Assembly (NCBI RefSeq): GCF_037893185.1 | Contig: NZ_CP140772.1 | Location: 4,278,001 to 4,342,000 of the forward strand | Reading direction: 5' to 3' | Length of the DNA stretch: 64,000 nucleotides | DNA from: Chitinophaga sp. 180180018-3 | GTDB taxonomy: Bacteria; Bacteroidota; Bacteroidia; Chitinophagales; Chitinophagaceae | In this document: positions 54,825-63,758 of the stretch, piece after piece | How the letters are laid out: every line of letters begins with the position of its first letter | Position numbering within the stretch: the first letter of the stretch is position 1 | Notes under the pieces: model-generated | Seen by the model: only the letters and a program-made list of their open reading frames with translations | Told to the model about the DNA's origin: nothing | Database searches by the model: none | Position numbers and translations under genes: made by a program

Positions 54825-57419
54825 TCATAGTGATAAAATGTAACGGATTATTTTCTTTGCATCCACCCTACTAAGGGAAGGATGGGGCACCATGGCGGTT
54901 GCGCCCCAATTCCCGGTTCCCCCGGCAATTACCTTCGTTGCCAGCTTTCCAACATTGCTTTCAGTAGCAGTGTACCGCCGGGCAATAGCTTTATAAGACG
55001 GACCTACCAGCCTGGTGTCCGGGCGATGGCAGGCGGCGCAATCGAGTGTTGCCATCAGTTTTTTACCCGGAGCAGGAGTTGCCTTACTGGCCACCTTTCC
55101 TTGTTTTGGATGTGCTATTTCTTTCTTTACTGCTTGTACTGCATTGGTTGTTACTTCGGCTGTTTTCCCGGCTACCTGCCCGTTTTCAAGCCCGGAGACG
55201 GTGAACAATGATGTGCGGTTTTTCGTGGCAGCACGTATTTCACTTACCTCCTGAGGGCTGATCAATTTAAAATTGCTACCGGCTGGCCTGAACTGATAGT
55301 GCACATAGCTAAGCACACTTGCCACCCATTCATCATTATTCACCGCTCCCAATGGCGCCATCACATCCGGATAACTTTTCCCGTCAATCGGGCCCGACAG
55401 ACCATGCAGCAAAATATTGATCAACATATTCCCGTTTGCAGCCCTCTTCGAATTTGCCAGTGGTGGTGCAGCCATGGGGGCGCCACCAACAGAGATCCCC
55501 TTTCCATTTTCACCATGGCAGGTAGCGCAAACCTGCTGAAATGTTTCACGCCCTTTGAGAATAACTTTTTTCTCACTTTCGGTTATTCCAGCGAAATCGG
55601 CTCCTGGCGCCATCCTGGTTCTGTTTTTCTCAATAAGCGCTGCAATTTCGGTCAGGTTCTTTATATTCTTTCCGGATTGCAACAGATGTGACAGTAATTC
55701 TTTTGATCCATCCGGATGGTAGTAGGCAAGCGTAGCCACCAACTGCGCCTGTACGTCTGCATCCGGATCATTCATCATGCCTGCCAGTAACGCTCCTGTT
55801 TCTTCATGGCGACTTTTAATAAATGGCTCACTGATGATAATGGCCGCTTTGCGTACCTGAGCACTAACATCTTTTAGCGCTATTTCCAGGATCGATTTAT
55901 CAACGGCATTCAATCCCTCGAGCGTCCACAAGGCATGAAGCCGGGCCAACTCGTTGTTATGACTCGTTAATGTTTCCCGTAAAGCCGGTATCACCGACAT
56001 ATCTCCCCGGACAATGAGTTCCTTTTGCGCATTGTCTCTCCACCATCCGTTAGCATATGAAAGATAACTTACTAAAGTATTCCCGGTTTGAGATAATATA
56101 TCCGGTCTGGGTCCCGGCTTAAACCCATCATGTACAAGCCGGTAAATTCTTCCATGACCAATATTCTTATCCAATTTGCGCTTCAGGATCTCAGTTCTCA
56201 GATAACTCCCCTCACGTGTCCAGTTCCCTTCCTGAATAATGCCCCTGTGCATATCTACGATATACAAACAGCCATCTGGCCCGTTGGCAGTATTCACCGG
56301 CCGAAAATTCATGTCAGTGGAGGCAATAAATTCTTCCCGGTCATAGGCATTCTGCAAAACCCGAATACCATTTTGATTGATGACTTTGGCCCGGCGAATC
56401 AGGCGGCCAACCGGTTCACAAATAAGGAGATCTCCCCTCAGATCTTCAGGCAAGGCATTACCTCTGAAAATAGATTGCCCGCAGCATCCGGTAAAATGAT
56501 TGAGCGTACTGTCGGCCCGTAATCTTGCTGCTCCCCCCTGTACATCCGGCGTAGCGATAATTGGCCATACCGCATTAAAACCGGGGCTCAACTGCTCTGG
56601 CACATCATATCGGCCATAAAAAGGGTTGAGTTGAAAACCGTATGCCGGTACTTCTCCACCTGCGGAAGAGAAAAATAATCTGCCGTAATTATCGTTACCT
56701 ATTCCCCACTGACCATTACCGGCTACCATAGTGTCTGCCACGAGCTTGTCTCCAACATACCTGTAGCGCAAATTTTCGTAGGTAACATAAATCCTGTTAT
56801 CGATATTCCAGACCAGGCCGCTTCTCTGATGCTCAAGATTTCCACTGTGCGGCTTGTTGTTGCCGAAAACCTGTATTTTCCTGTCTGCTTTACCATCCTG
56901 GTCCACATCTTCATAGGACCATATATTATTAGTATATGTTTCGCTCACCAACAGTTTCTTTCCTACACAAAGTATCATACGCGGGAGCAGAAGACTGTCG
57001 ATATAAACGGTGCTCTTATCCATGACGCCATCTCCATTGGTATCTTCCAGCAATAAAATTCTTGAAAGCGGAGCATTCTCCTTCGACCCGTCTACATCCT
57101 GCATATAGGTCAGCATTTCCGATACGAACATACGGCCATTTCCATCCCAGGCAATTGCTACTGGCTCTTTGATCATGGGTTCACTTGCAACCAACTGCAA
57201 ATGATATCCCTCGGGAACATAGATAGACGCAAGACTTTTCTCCGGCGACATGTATTCACCGCCCGGATTGGACTGTACTATAATTCTTCCGGCGGAATCC
57301 CTTGCTAATTTTCCGGGCTTTTCTGTTTTTGAAGATATGCTTCGCTTAGGAATGCTGCATTGATAAACCAGGAGGGTCGCCAACGTACCCAGAAAAAGAA
57401 CAATAACTTTTTTCTTCAT
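54825..57419 (-). CDS. Quinoprotein-like cytochrome c lipoprotein, PVC type
   Basis: An 864-residue exported protein with a lipobox-like LLVYQC. Residues about 65-420 are a soluble glucose dehydrogenase-like beta-propeller as in PVC-type membrane-bound dehydrogenases, about 430-620 helical HEAT-like repeats, then two c-type heme sites: CATCH near residue 630 and CAACH near residue 795, the latter in a c551-like domain (LVGPSYKAIA, GGTGNWGATAMVPHP with the ligand Met). It should oxidise a sugar or alcohol and pass electrons to the respiratory chain; the substrate is unknown. Such proteins often sit beside Gfo/Idh/MocA and glycan genes. Confidence 0.85.
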   Translation of the reverse strand: MKKKVIVLFLGTLATLLVYQCSIPKRSISSKTEKPGKLARDSAGRIIVQSNPGGEYMSPEKSLASIYVPEGYHLQLVASEPMIKEPVAIAWDGNGRMFVSEMLTYMQDVDGSKENAPLSRILLLEDTNGDGVMDKSTVYIDSLLLPRMILCVGKKLLVSETYTNNIWSYEDVDQDGKADRKIQVFGNNKPHSGNLEHQRSGLVWNIDNRIYVTYENLRYRYVGDKLVADTMVAGNGQWGIGNDNYGRLFFSSAGGEVPAYGFQLNPFYGRYDVPEQLSPGFNAVWPIIATPDVQGGAARLRADSTLNHFTGCCGQSIFRGNALPEDLRGDLLICEPVGRLIRRAKVINQNGIRVLQNAYDREEFIASTDMNFRPVNTANGPDGCLYIVDMHRGIIQEGNWTREGSYLRTEILKRKLDKNIGHGRIYRLVHDGFKPGPRPDILSQTGNTLVSYLSYANGWWRDNAQKELIVRGDMSVIPALRETLTSHNNELARLHALWTLEGLNAVDKSILEIALKDVSAQVRKAAIIISEPFIKSRHEETGALLAGMMNDPDADVQAQLVATLAYYHPDGSKELLSHLLQSGKNIKNLTEIAALIEKNRTRMAPGADFAGITESEKKVILKGRETFQQVCATCHGENGKGISVGGAPMAAPPLANSKRAANGNMLINILLHGLSGPIDGKSYPDVMAPLGAVNNDEWVASVLSYVHYQFRPAGSNFKLISPQEVSEIRAATKNRTSLFTVSGLENGQVAGKTAEVTTNAVQAVKKEIAHPKQGKVASKATPAPGKKLMATLDCAACHRPDTRLVGPSYKAIARRYTATESNVGKLATKVIAGGTGNWGATAMVPHPSLSRVDAKKIIRYILSL

Positions 57420-58027
57420 AGAAATAAGATGGATGTGCTGACCAGTATCATCAAAACATACCGGTGATTGTTAATCATGATAAACATATAATTCCGGAGC
57501 AAAAGCGCTCCAGCCCTGAGCTTACATTAAGGACACTGACTAATCCCTGTAATGAAGCTGACTTGCGCCAATCTTTCTGTTATACTCATGCTGTTCCGGC
57601 CCAGACAATATTTTATAGTATCGGGAATCAAAACTAAATGAATGTCCAATAATAAATGACCGGTATATTATCAATTATTGATGTGATATTCTCGGTTGCC
57701 CACGGTTATTTTCGCACTAAATAGACTGATCATGGCACATGATAATTTCTTAAGAAAAGGCAGGCGAACTTTAGGATACTATTGCCTCAGACGTCTGCAT
57801 ACCACCGATATCGATTGCCAGCCAGGCATTTTCTATTCCACGCTCTTTAGTCATCTTAAGCAGAGGGCTAAATGATACTCTTCAAAAGGGGATCTACTTA
57901 CAAACCATGCTCCTCGCGGGATAAAAAAGTAATGATGAAATAAAAAAAGAATGCGAATTTTGTAACAATCCAATCACAAGTTAGCGGTCATTTATGGCGA
58001 CGCCTTACAAACTTTTGAGCAAATAAT
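57420..58027. other. Intergenic region, 608 bases
   Basis: It separates the divergent quinoprotein and AraC genes. There is a short GGAGC/GCTCC hairpin near 57496-57511. A 47-codon plus-strand frame at 57732-57875 (MAHDNFLRKGRRTLGYYCL...) is possible but has no recognisable relative or RBS. The last 120 bases are AT-rich and probably hold the AraC promoter; no clean TAnnTTTG was seen. Confidence 0.5.
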
Positions 58028-58900
58028 ATGCAAGTACAAAAAGGAAAACATGAGGGCTTACAGAATGATGAGCTGGGAATAAAGATTCGCTCAGACAGCA
58101 ATCCTTATCATTCAGCTGATATTCAAAAAAAAGCGCTGCAACCTCGCAGATTATCTTCTTATTTTATCATATTAATCGAAAGCGGTTTAATTACATACAA
58201 TTTTGACTTACAAGACTTTACACTTACAGACGGGCACTTGCTTTTTGCAATGCCCAATCAAATTTTTACACCTCCCGCTAAAACAGACAATCTTAAATAT
58301 TTCAAGCTGCTGTTTGATGAAAATACACTGGCATTATTGCCACAGCAATTCCCCTTTCTGGTCAACCCTTTAAACGCACAAACCATAGTTCTTGACAGTG
58401 CGGCAAAAGAAAGAGTAATAAAGGTTTTCGGAATTTTAAATCAGATACTTCACTTAGATAAGTGTGAGACAGATGCTGAAATAATATTAGCTTATTTGAA
58501 CTCATTACTATCAGAACTAAACAGTGCTTATTTCAAAAACAAAGAGCCCGTTAATATCCTAAACACTAATCTTTCAAAGTTTACCGAATTCAAATTAGTC
58601 GTGGAAACGTACCTTACAGAGCAACCTTCTATCAACGCAATTGCAGAAAAATTAGCTTTATCTACAAACAGTTTATATCGGATTGTAAAGGAATACTCAG
58701 GAACATCTCCCAAAGATTATTTTATTAACCGCTTGATGGCGGAAGCTCAAAGAAGATTACGTTATTCTAATATTTCCATCAAAGAATTAGCCTACGAATT
58801 GGGCTTTAATGACCCTGATTATTTTTCAAGGCTTTTCAAAAAAAGTACAGGAAAAAGCGCAAGTGAATTTTTGCCCAGGCAAGATTTGTCGGGAAAATAA
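58028..58900 (+). CDS. AraC-family transcriptional regulator
   Basis: A 290-residue regulator. The C-terminal domain shows AEKLALSTNSLYRIVKEYSG and SIKELAYELGFNDPDYFSRLF ending SASEFL, the two helix-turn-helices. The N-terminal half is a cupin-type sensor (DGHLLFAMPNQIFTPP). The gene is clearly more AT-rich than most genes here. It precedes an SDR gene by about 65 bases on the same strand and is its likely regulator. Confidence 0.88.
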   Translation: MQVQKGKHEGLQNDELGIKIRSDSNPYHSADIQKKALQPRRLSSYFIILIESGLITYNFDLQDFTLTDGHLLFAMPNQIFTPPAKTDNLKYFKLLFDENTLALLPQQFPFLVNPLNAQTIVLDSAAKERVIKVFGILNQILHLDKCETDAEIILAYLNSLLSELNSAYFKNKEPVNILNTNLSKFTEFKLVVETYLTEQPSINAIAEKLALSTNSLYRIVKEYSGTSPKDYFINRLMAEAQRRLRYSNISIKELAYELGFNDPDYFSRLFKKSTGKSASEFLPRQDLSGK

Positions 58901-58965
58901 AATGAATTGTCCATTTCCGCTATTTTTTGGTCCTCTACTTTTGCCTCATAAAATCCATACAGGAA

Positions 58966-59703
58966 ATGAAATTTGCATTAGTAACAGGAGCTAACAAAAG
59001 CATTGGCTTTGAAGTTGCACAACAACTTGCTCAAAAAGGAATTTATATTTACCTCGGCAGTCGTAATTTAGAAAATGGTGTTGAAGCTGTTGATAAATTA
59101 AAAGCGAAGGGATTAAACAATGTAGAAGCTATTCAGCTCGACATTACAGACGACGAATCAGTAATTAAAGCCCGTAAAGAAATAGGTAAAAAAACAAAAG
59201 TGTTAGACATACTGATTAACAATGCGGGTATTTATGGTGGTTACCCGCAAACGGCACTCGACTCAACTATTGACCAGTTTAAAGCAACCTATGATACAAA
59301 TATTTACGGCGTGGTGCGAGTTACACAAGCATTTATTGATTTATTGAAGAAGTCGTCGGCGCCTCGTATTGTAAATGTAAGTTCAAGTCAGGGCTCAATT
59401 ACCCTACACAGCGACCCAACATATAAATATTACGATTACAAAGGTGTTGTATATCTTTCTTCAAAATCAGCCTTGAATATGTACACTGTTGTTTTGGCAT
59501 ACGAATTAAAAAATACCAACTTCAAAATAAATGCCGTTTGCCCGGGATATACAAAAACAGATTTCAATGGACATCGTGGGCCCGGAACTGTTAAAGATGC
59601 CGGAAAACGGATAGTAAAATATGCCCTGATTGACAATGATGGCCCAACGGGAAAATTCTTCAGTGAGGAAAATAATCCTGAAACAGGAGAAATACCCTGG
59701 TAA
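58966..59703 (+). CDS. Short-chain dehydrogenase/reductase
   Basis: A 245-residue classical SDR resembling carbonyl reductases. Cofactor loop TGANKSIG is close to the N-terminus, NNAG follows, the catalytic Ser is in NVSSSQGS and Tyr/Lys in YLSSKSAL; VCPGYTKTDFNGHRGPGTV fits the carbonyl reductase group. The frame opens at a TTG near 58927, but the ATG at 58966, preceded by AGGAA, gives the usual start. A TAnnTTTG-like TACTTTTG lies about 25-30 bases upstream. AT-rich like the AraC gene before it. Confidence 0.9.
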   Translation: MKFALVTGANKSIGFEVAQQLAQKGIYIYLGSRNLENGVEAVDKLKAKGLNNVEAIQLDITDDESVIKARKEIGKKTKVLDILINNAGIYGGYPQTALDSTIDQFKATYDTNIYGVVRVTQAFIDLLKKSSAPRIVNVSSSQGSITLHSDPTYKYYDYKGVVYLSSKSALNMYTVVLAYELKNTNFKINAVCPGYTKTDFNGHRGPGTVKDAGKRIVKYALIDNDGPTGKFFSEENNPETGEIPW

Positions 59704-59751
59704 CGGAGGAGTAGTAAAAAAAAACGAACTTCGTACCACAAACCAGTCAGG

Positions 59752-60561
59752 ATGCAACTACTACCATCTATACAACTTATGTCGATTATCCGGCATTATC
59801 TGGTGCTGGAGAGTTCGCAGCCTGGATCCTTCCAACATCGTCTGCTACCTGATGGCAGCACAGGCTTGGTCTTGTATTATAACTCCACAGCTGCTGCGCC
59901 AGATCAGCCCTCCGTTATGCAAACCAGTTTCTATTATGGTCCCATCAGGCATTTCCGGGACGTTAGCTTTTCAGGCAACCTGCACCTGCTGGTAGTGGTG
60001 TTGCAACCAGCAGGCATACATGGGCTAACTGGTATGGCTGCACATGAACTAAGTAATCATATCATTAGTCTCTCCGACCTTTGGGGTAGTGATGGCAGGC
60101 TGTTGGACGAACAGGTAAACCAGGCCCGCAATACTGAAGAACGCATCAGATGTGTGGATTTCTTTTTGCTGAAGCGTTTACAAAACGTTTCGCCTGTTAA
60201 TAGAAGCGTCATCTCTGTTCTGCAGTTGCTGCAACAGAGCGGTGGCTCGCTTCCTGTAAAGGAACTTACACAACGAACGGGAATAGGTGAAAGGCAGCTG
60301 GAACGTTTGTTTCATCAATATATAGGCCTAAGTCCCAAACAATTTGCAGCCATTGTCAAACTACAGCGTACACTTAAACTATTGCAGCATAAAACGACTC
60401 ATGAACGACTGACTGATATTACTTACGACGTCGGTTATTTCGACCAGGCACATTTCATCAGGGAATTCAAAAAGCAGGCAGGACTTCCGCCTAAACAATA
60501 TCTCGGCAGCACTATTCGGCTCGCACTCAACTTCATCCGCCTGGTTGACGGAAACGCATAA
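59752..60561 (+). CDS. AraC-family transcriptional regulator
   Basis: A 269-residue regulator with an N-terminal domain of the DUF6597 type (PDGSTGLVLYYNS, then YYGPIRHFRDV) and a C-terminal AraC domain: LTQRTGIGERQLERLFHQYIGLSPKQF and LTDITYDVGYFDQAHFIREFKKQAG. It starts 48 bases after the SDR gene and precedes the nitrilase-type gene by about 70 bases on the same strand. It may control either. Confidence 0.88.
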   Translation: MQLLPSIQLMSIIRHYLVLESSQPGSFQHRLLPDGSTGLVLYYNSTAAAPDQPSVMQTSFYYGPIRHFRDVSFSGNLHLLVVVLQPAGIHGLTGMAAHELSNHIISLSDLWGSDGRLLDEQVNQARNTEERIRCVDFFLLKRLQNVSPVNRSVISVLQLLQQSGGSLPVKELTQRTGIGERQLERLFHQYIGLSPKQFAAIVKLQRTLKLLQHKTTHERLTDITYDVGYFDQAHFIREFKKQAGLPPKQYLGSTIRLALNFIRLVDGNA

Positions 60562-60632
60562 TTTGAACGTCGGGTTTGTACAATTCCAGGGGCTTAAGTA
60601 AAAATATTTTTGCGTTGTCTAAAATTGATATT

Positions 60633-61613
60633 ATGCAACCCATTACTATTGCGACAGCACAGTTTGAGCACAAAAGCGGAGATAAGCAGTATAACCTCTC
60701 CATCATAGAACAACTCACGGCCCGGGCAGCTGCTGACGGGGCGCAGGTAATTGCATTTCATGAATGTTCGATTACCGGCTATACTTTTTCCCGCGAATTA
60801 TCAAGAGAGCAAATGCTGGATATTGCGGAATATCTGCCAGAAAGCTCCAGCGTACAATATCTGCAAAAAATAGCAGCCAGACATAACATTGCCATACTGG
60901 CCGGGCTGTTTGAGAAGGATCTCGAAAACAGCCTGTTCAAAGCCTATGTTTGCGTGGATAAAACTGGTCTGATAGCCAGTTTTCGTAAGTTGCATCCTTT
61001 CATTAATCCCCATTTAGAGCCTGGTAATGAATATGTGGTGTTTGATTTACTGGGATGGAAATGCAGCATACTGATTTGTTATGACAATAATATTATTGAG
61101 AATGTACGGGCTGTTTCCCTGCTGGGTGCCGATATACTGTTTATGCCACATGTTACAATGTGTACACCATCGCCTCGGCCCGGCGCAGGTTTTGTAGAAC
61201 CGAAGCTTTGGTTCAACAGAAAACAGAACCCTACTTCACTGCGTCAGGAATTCGACGGCCTTAAAGGTAGAAGCTGGTTGATGAAATGGTTACCAGCGCG
61301 GGCCTACGATAATGGTCTTTACGTAGTTTTTGCTAATGCGATAGGAATGGACCACGACCAATTGAAAAACGGCTGCTCTATGATACTCGATCCCTTTGGA
61401 GACATATTGGCGGAGTGCCGTGCTCTGGACAATGATGTAACCATGGCATTACTAACCCCGGAAAAACTGACGCAAGCTGGCGGCTTCCGCTATAAACAGG
61501 CCCGCCGCCCTTCATTATATGCCCCTGTTCTAACTCAGCCACACACATCAAGCCAGAAAGTGAGTTGGCTGAATGAAACAAAGGAAACAAACCAGCCTGG
61601 TTTTATACAATGA
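60633..61613 (+). CDS. Nitrilase-superfamily carbon-nitrogen hydrolase
   Basis: A 326-residue cytosolic amidohydrolase. The Glu-Lys-Cys triad is visible: Glu in AFHECSITGY, Lys in SFRKLHPF and Cys in ILICYDNN. ATG 60633 (MQPITIATAQF) is the normal family start and is preferred over a frame opening at 60576. Substrate may be a nitrile, an N-carbamoyl amine or an amide; the extended insert around WFNRKQNPTS is unusual. Together with the preceding AraC gene it may form a regulated pair. A hairpin follows at 61627. Confidence 0.9.
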   Translation: MQPITIATAQFEHKSGDKQYNLSIIEQLTARAAADGAQVIAFHECSITGYTFSRELSREQMLDIAEYLPESSSVQYLQKIAARHNIAILAGLFEKDLENSLFKAYVCVDKTGLIASFRKLHPFINPHLEPGNEYVVFDLLGWKCSILICYDNNIIENVRAVSLLGADILFMPHVTMCTPSPRPGAGFVEPKLWFNRKQNPTSLRQEFDGLKGRSWLMKWLPARAYDNGLYVVFANAIGMDHDQLKNGCSMILDPFGDILAECRALDNDVTMALLTPEKLTQAGGFRYKQARRPSLYAPVLTQPHTSSQKVSWLNETKETNQPGFIQ

Positions 61614-61626
61614 AGCACACCGAATC

Positions 61627-61661
61627 CCGTGGCACTTTTTTGAAAATACAAAGTGCCACGG
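61627..61661 (+). terminator. Stem-loop after nitrilase gene, likely terminator
   Basis: Perfect 12-base inverted repeat CCGTGGCACTTT (61627-61638) and AAAGTGCCACGG (61650-61661) with an 11-base loop, 14 bases after the nitrilase stop. The T tract after it is weak. Confidence 0.55.
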
Positions 61662-61888
61662 TTCTGGATCAAGTTAAATTCTTGAGGGCAGGCGACCTGT
61701 AATAGTTTGCCATCCAACTTTTCGAAATCTTCTAATACCCGTGTAATCAGCACTGAACAATTCCCTCTTCTGGGTTACCTCCCGTTGAATATACGCTAAC
61801 GCCCCGGCCAGACACATTTGATAATTGCTAAAGAAATCACGGAAGCTGATCCCCCGGTTGTCATAACTTTAAGAAAAATGTAGGTAAC

Positions 61889-62653
61889 ATGGCAAAGCAA
61901 ACAGGCCCATTCCTCTTTACCGGCAGGCTGGATAATGTAATTGGCTACGAACGCAATGGAGTTCACTTCCTGCGTAGTATGCCTGCCCGGGTAAAACAAA
62001 CAACGGCCACCCGGCAGGCTGCCCGCAATTTTGGTATTGCCAGTCGTAAAGGCCGCCTCATACGTAAAGCATTCGCCCCCCACCTGGATCTTCATTGCGA
62101 CGGCGCTTTCGTAAACCGGCTGAACAAAGTGCTGATACAATCCGGCGTACAGGGCATAAAAGGATACCGGTTCAACCGGCACACCGGCCTGGAGAAATTC
62201 TTCTCTCACTCCCCCATATTCACACCCGATGGCATACTGCAAATTCCTGCACAGGAATTATCACGATTGTCCGGATTCACCCATTTTGAGATAAAAGCCA
62301 TCGCTGTGCGGGCTCATTTTGCCCACCGGCGGGTTACCCCCATAGTCTCCATCACAAAGATGATTGACCTCAGTAAACCGTTCGATGGCATGGAACTGAA
62401 CATGACCGTTCCGGGAAAAGGAACAGGGATCGTCGTATTACAGGTACGCGCTTTCCAGGGGAACCTGGTTACCGACAACAGCAAATACATGACTGCAGAA
62501 GTGATCGCTGTAACTACAGCTGCATCTCCAGCCCCACAAGCCCGTAAAAAACACAGCAAGCCACTATTGAAACGATGGCCATTGTACCAGGACGTACCGC
62601 TACTTAAGGGTCCTGCTATTGGCTACTCTTCATTAGCCTTACAACGGGAATGA
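61889..62653 (+). CDS. Conserved-looking protein of unknown function
   Basis: A 254-residue protein. I do not recognise the family. The N-terminal half is strongly basic (MAKQTGPFLFTGRLDNVIG, RQAARNFGIASRKGRLIRKAFAPH) and the C-terminal half predicts beta strands. There is no signal peptide and no membrane segment. Codon use and GC look like neighbouring genes, so it is probably real. TAACTTTA at about 61864-61871, 18 bases before the ATG, is one mismatch from the -7 consensus. It stands alone between two hairpins. The basic N-terminus could indicate nucleic acid binding; that is only an inference. Confidence 0.6.
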   Translation: MAKQTGPFLFTGRLDNVIGYERNGVHFLRSMPARVKQTTATRQAARNFGIASRKGRLIRKAFAPHLDLHCDGAFVNRLNKVLIQSGVQGIKGYRFNRHTGLEKFFSHSPIFTPDGILQIPAQELSRLSGFTHFEIKAIAVRAHFAHRRVTPIVSITKMIDLSKPFDGMELNMTVPGKGTGIVVLQVRAFQGNLVTDNSKYMTAEVIAVTTAASPAPQARKKHSKPLLKRWPLYQDVPLLKGPAIGYSSLALQRE

Positions 62654-63167
62654 ACAGGTATAGCTTTTTCCTGACCGGAGATTGTTATCAGCTGTTCTTA
62701 TATTATTTACAGGGAATTGGTTCATGGATACCCATGTCCGGATGTATCAATACCGGCCTTTTTTACAGCTATATGCCTGATTGTTGCTTAGAAAAATAGC
62801 CGATACCTCACTGCACTATTATACCCGGTAAAACTATCATCCACCACATCATCAATCCATCTTCAGATCAACTCCACCTTACCTGCATCATTCTCCCATT
62901 AATCCTCCCCCTTTCTCCTATCACTCCTTCATGCTGCCGCACTGGCTTGTATGGATGTAAGCGATTGTTCTTCATCCATACCAGGAGAACTGTTACTATA
63001 TTTCTCAAGAATTCAACTTGATCCCATATCAATCTCTGTATGTTTATTTTGTATCTTAGTAAAAGCTCGTTAACCTGTATAAAGTACGGGAAAGAAATCG
63101 GGGTGGCGAAGGTATTGAAGTAATCGATATTATTCTAAATTGTAACCATAATCCAAAAGTTGTTTTA
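62654..63167. other. Intergenic region with weak hairpin and short frame
   Basis: An imperfect stem, CCG-GAT-GTAT / ATAC-CGG (62738-62756) followed by CCTTTTTT, may terminate transcription of the preceding gene. The middle (62870-62960) is pyrimidine-rich without structure. A 27-codon frame at 63040-63123 (MFILYLSKSSLT...) overlaps the open frame before the kinase gene; neither is clearly a gene. Confidence 0.4.
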
Positions 63168-63641
63168 ATGTGTGGATTGTCAGGTTCTGGAAAAACAACA
63201 TTCGCAAAAAAGTTAGAAGGTTATAATTTTCAAAGGTTATCGATCGACGAAGAGATTTGGAATAACTATGGAAAGTTTGGAATAGATTATACCGAAAAAG
63301 AGTATAAAAAGCTATCAAGTTTAGCTGAAAAAGCACTACTTATTCAGTTTTTGAGCCTTCTAAAATCCAAGCGGAACATAGTGGTTGACTTTAGCTTCTG
63401 GCAAAAAGAAAAGCGCAACAAGTTTAAACAAATAGTGGAAACAAATTACGGAAAATGGTTTCTTATTTATATGAATCCTTCCATTTCAGTGATAAAGGCT
63501 AGATTGAAAATAAGAAATAAAAATTTTGAGGCTAATGCAGCTTTTCCGATTACAAATTCAATCTTAAATAAATATCTAAGTAGCTTTCAAATCCCTGAAC
63601 AAGAAAACCAATTTGAAATAACCTCTAATAACGTAGATTAG
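63168..63641 (+). CDS. P-loop kinase-like ATPase, N-terminus doubtful
   Basis: A 157-residue protein of the AAA_33/zeta-toxin-like kinase type. The Walker A motif GLSGSGKTT comes at residues 3-11, followed by SIDEEIWNNYG and NIVVDFSFWQKEKR, typical for small-molecule kinases and the aminoglycoside/tRNA ligase-associated group. From the only ATG (63168) the first beta strand (PKVVL) would be lost, while the frame stays open upstream to 63063 without an ATG, GTG or TTG in a good place. The start is either a rare codon or the gene is a truncated copy. It is AT-rich and isolated; the substrate is unknown. Confidence 0.6.
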   Translation: MCGLSGSGKTTFAKKLEGYNFQRLSIDEEIWNNYGKFGIDYTEKEYKKLSSLAEKALLIQFLSLLKSKRNIVVDFSFWQKEKRNKFKQIVETNYGKWFLIYMNPSISVIKARLKIRNKNFEANAAFPITNSILNKYLSSFQIPEQENQFEITSNNVD

Positions 63642-63758
63642 AAAAAAATATTTTAGTAGAGTGTCAGTTGGGGGCATTTTTGTTAGCAATAGAGACAATG
63701 TGTCTAAAGTATTTAAATAGGCATACGTATTTCAAAAAACGAACCTACGTTAATCACT

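Noticed and set aside
57732..57875. 47-codon frame in the 57.4-58.0 kb gap as a gene
   Set aside because: No RBS, promoter or recognisable similarity; kept only as a note in the intergenic entry.
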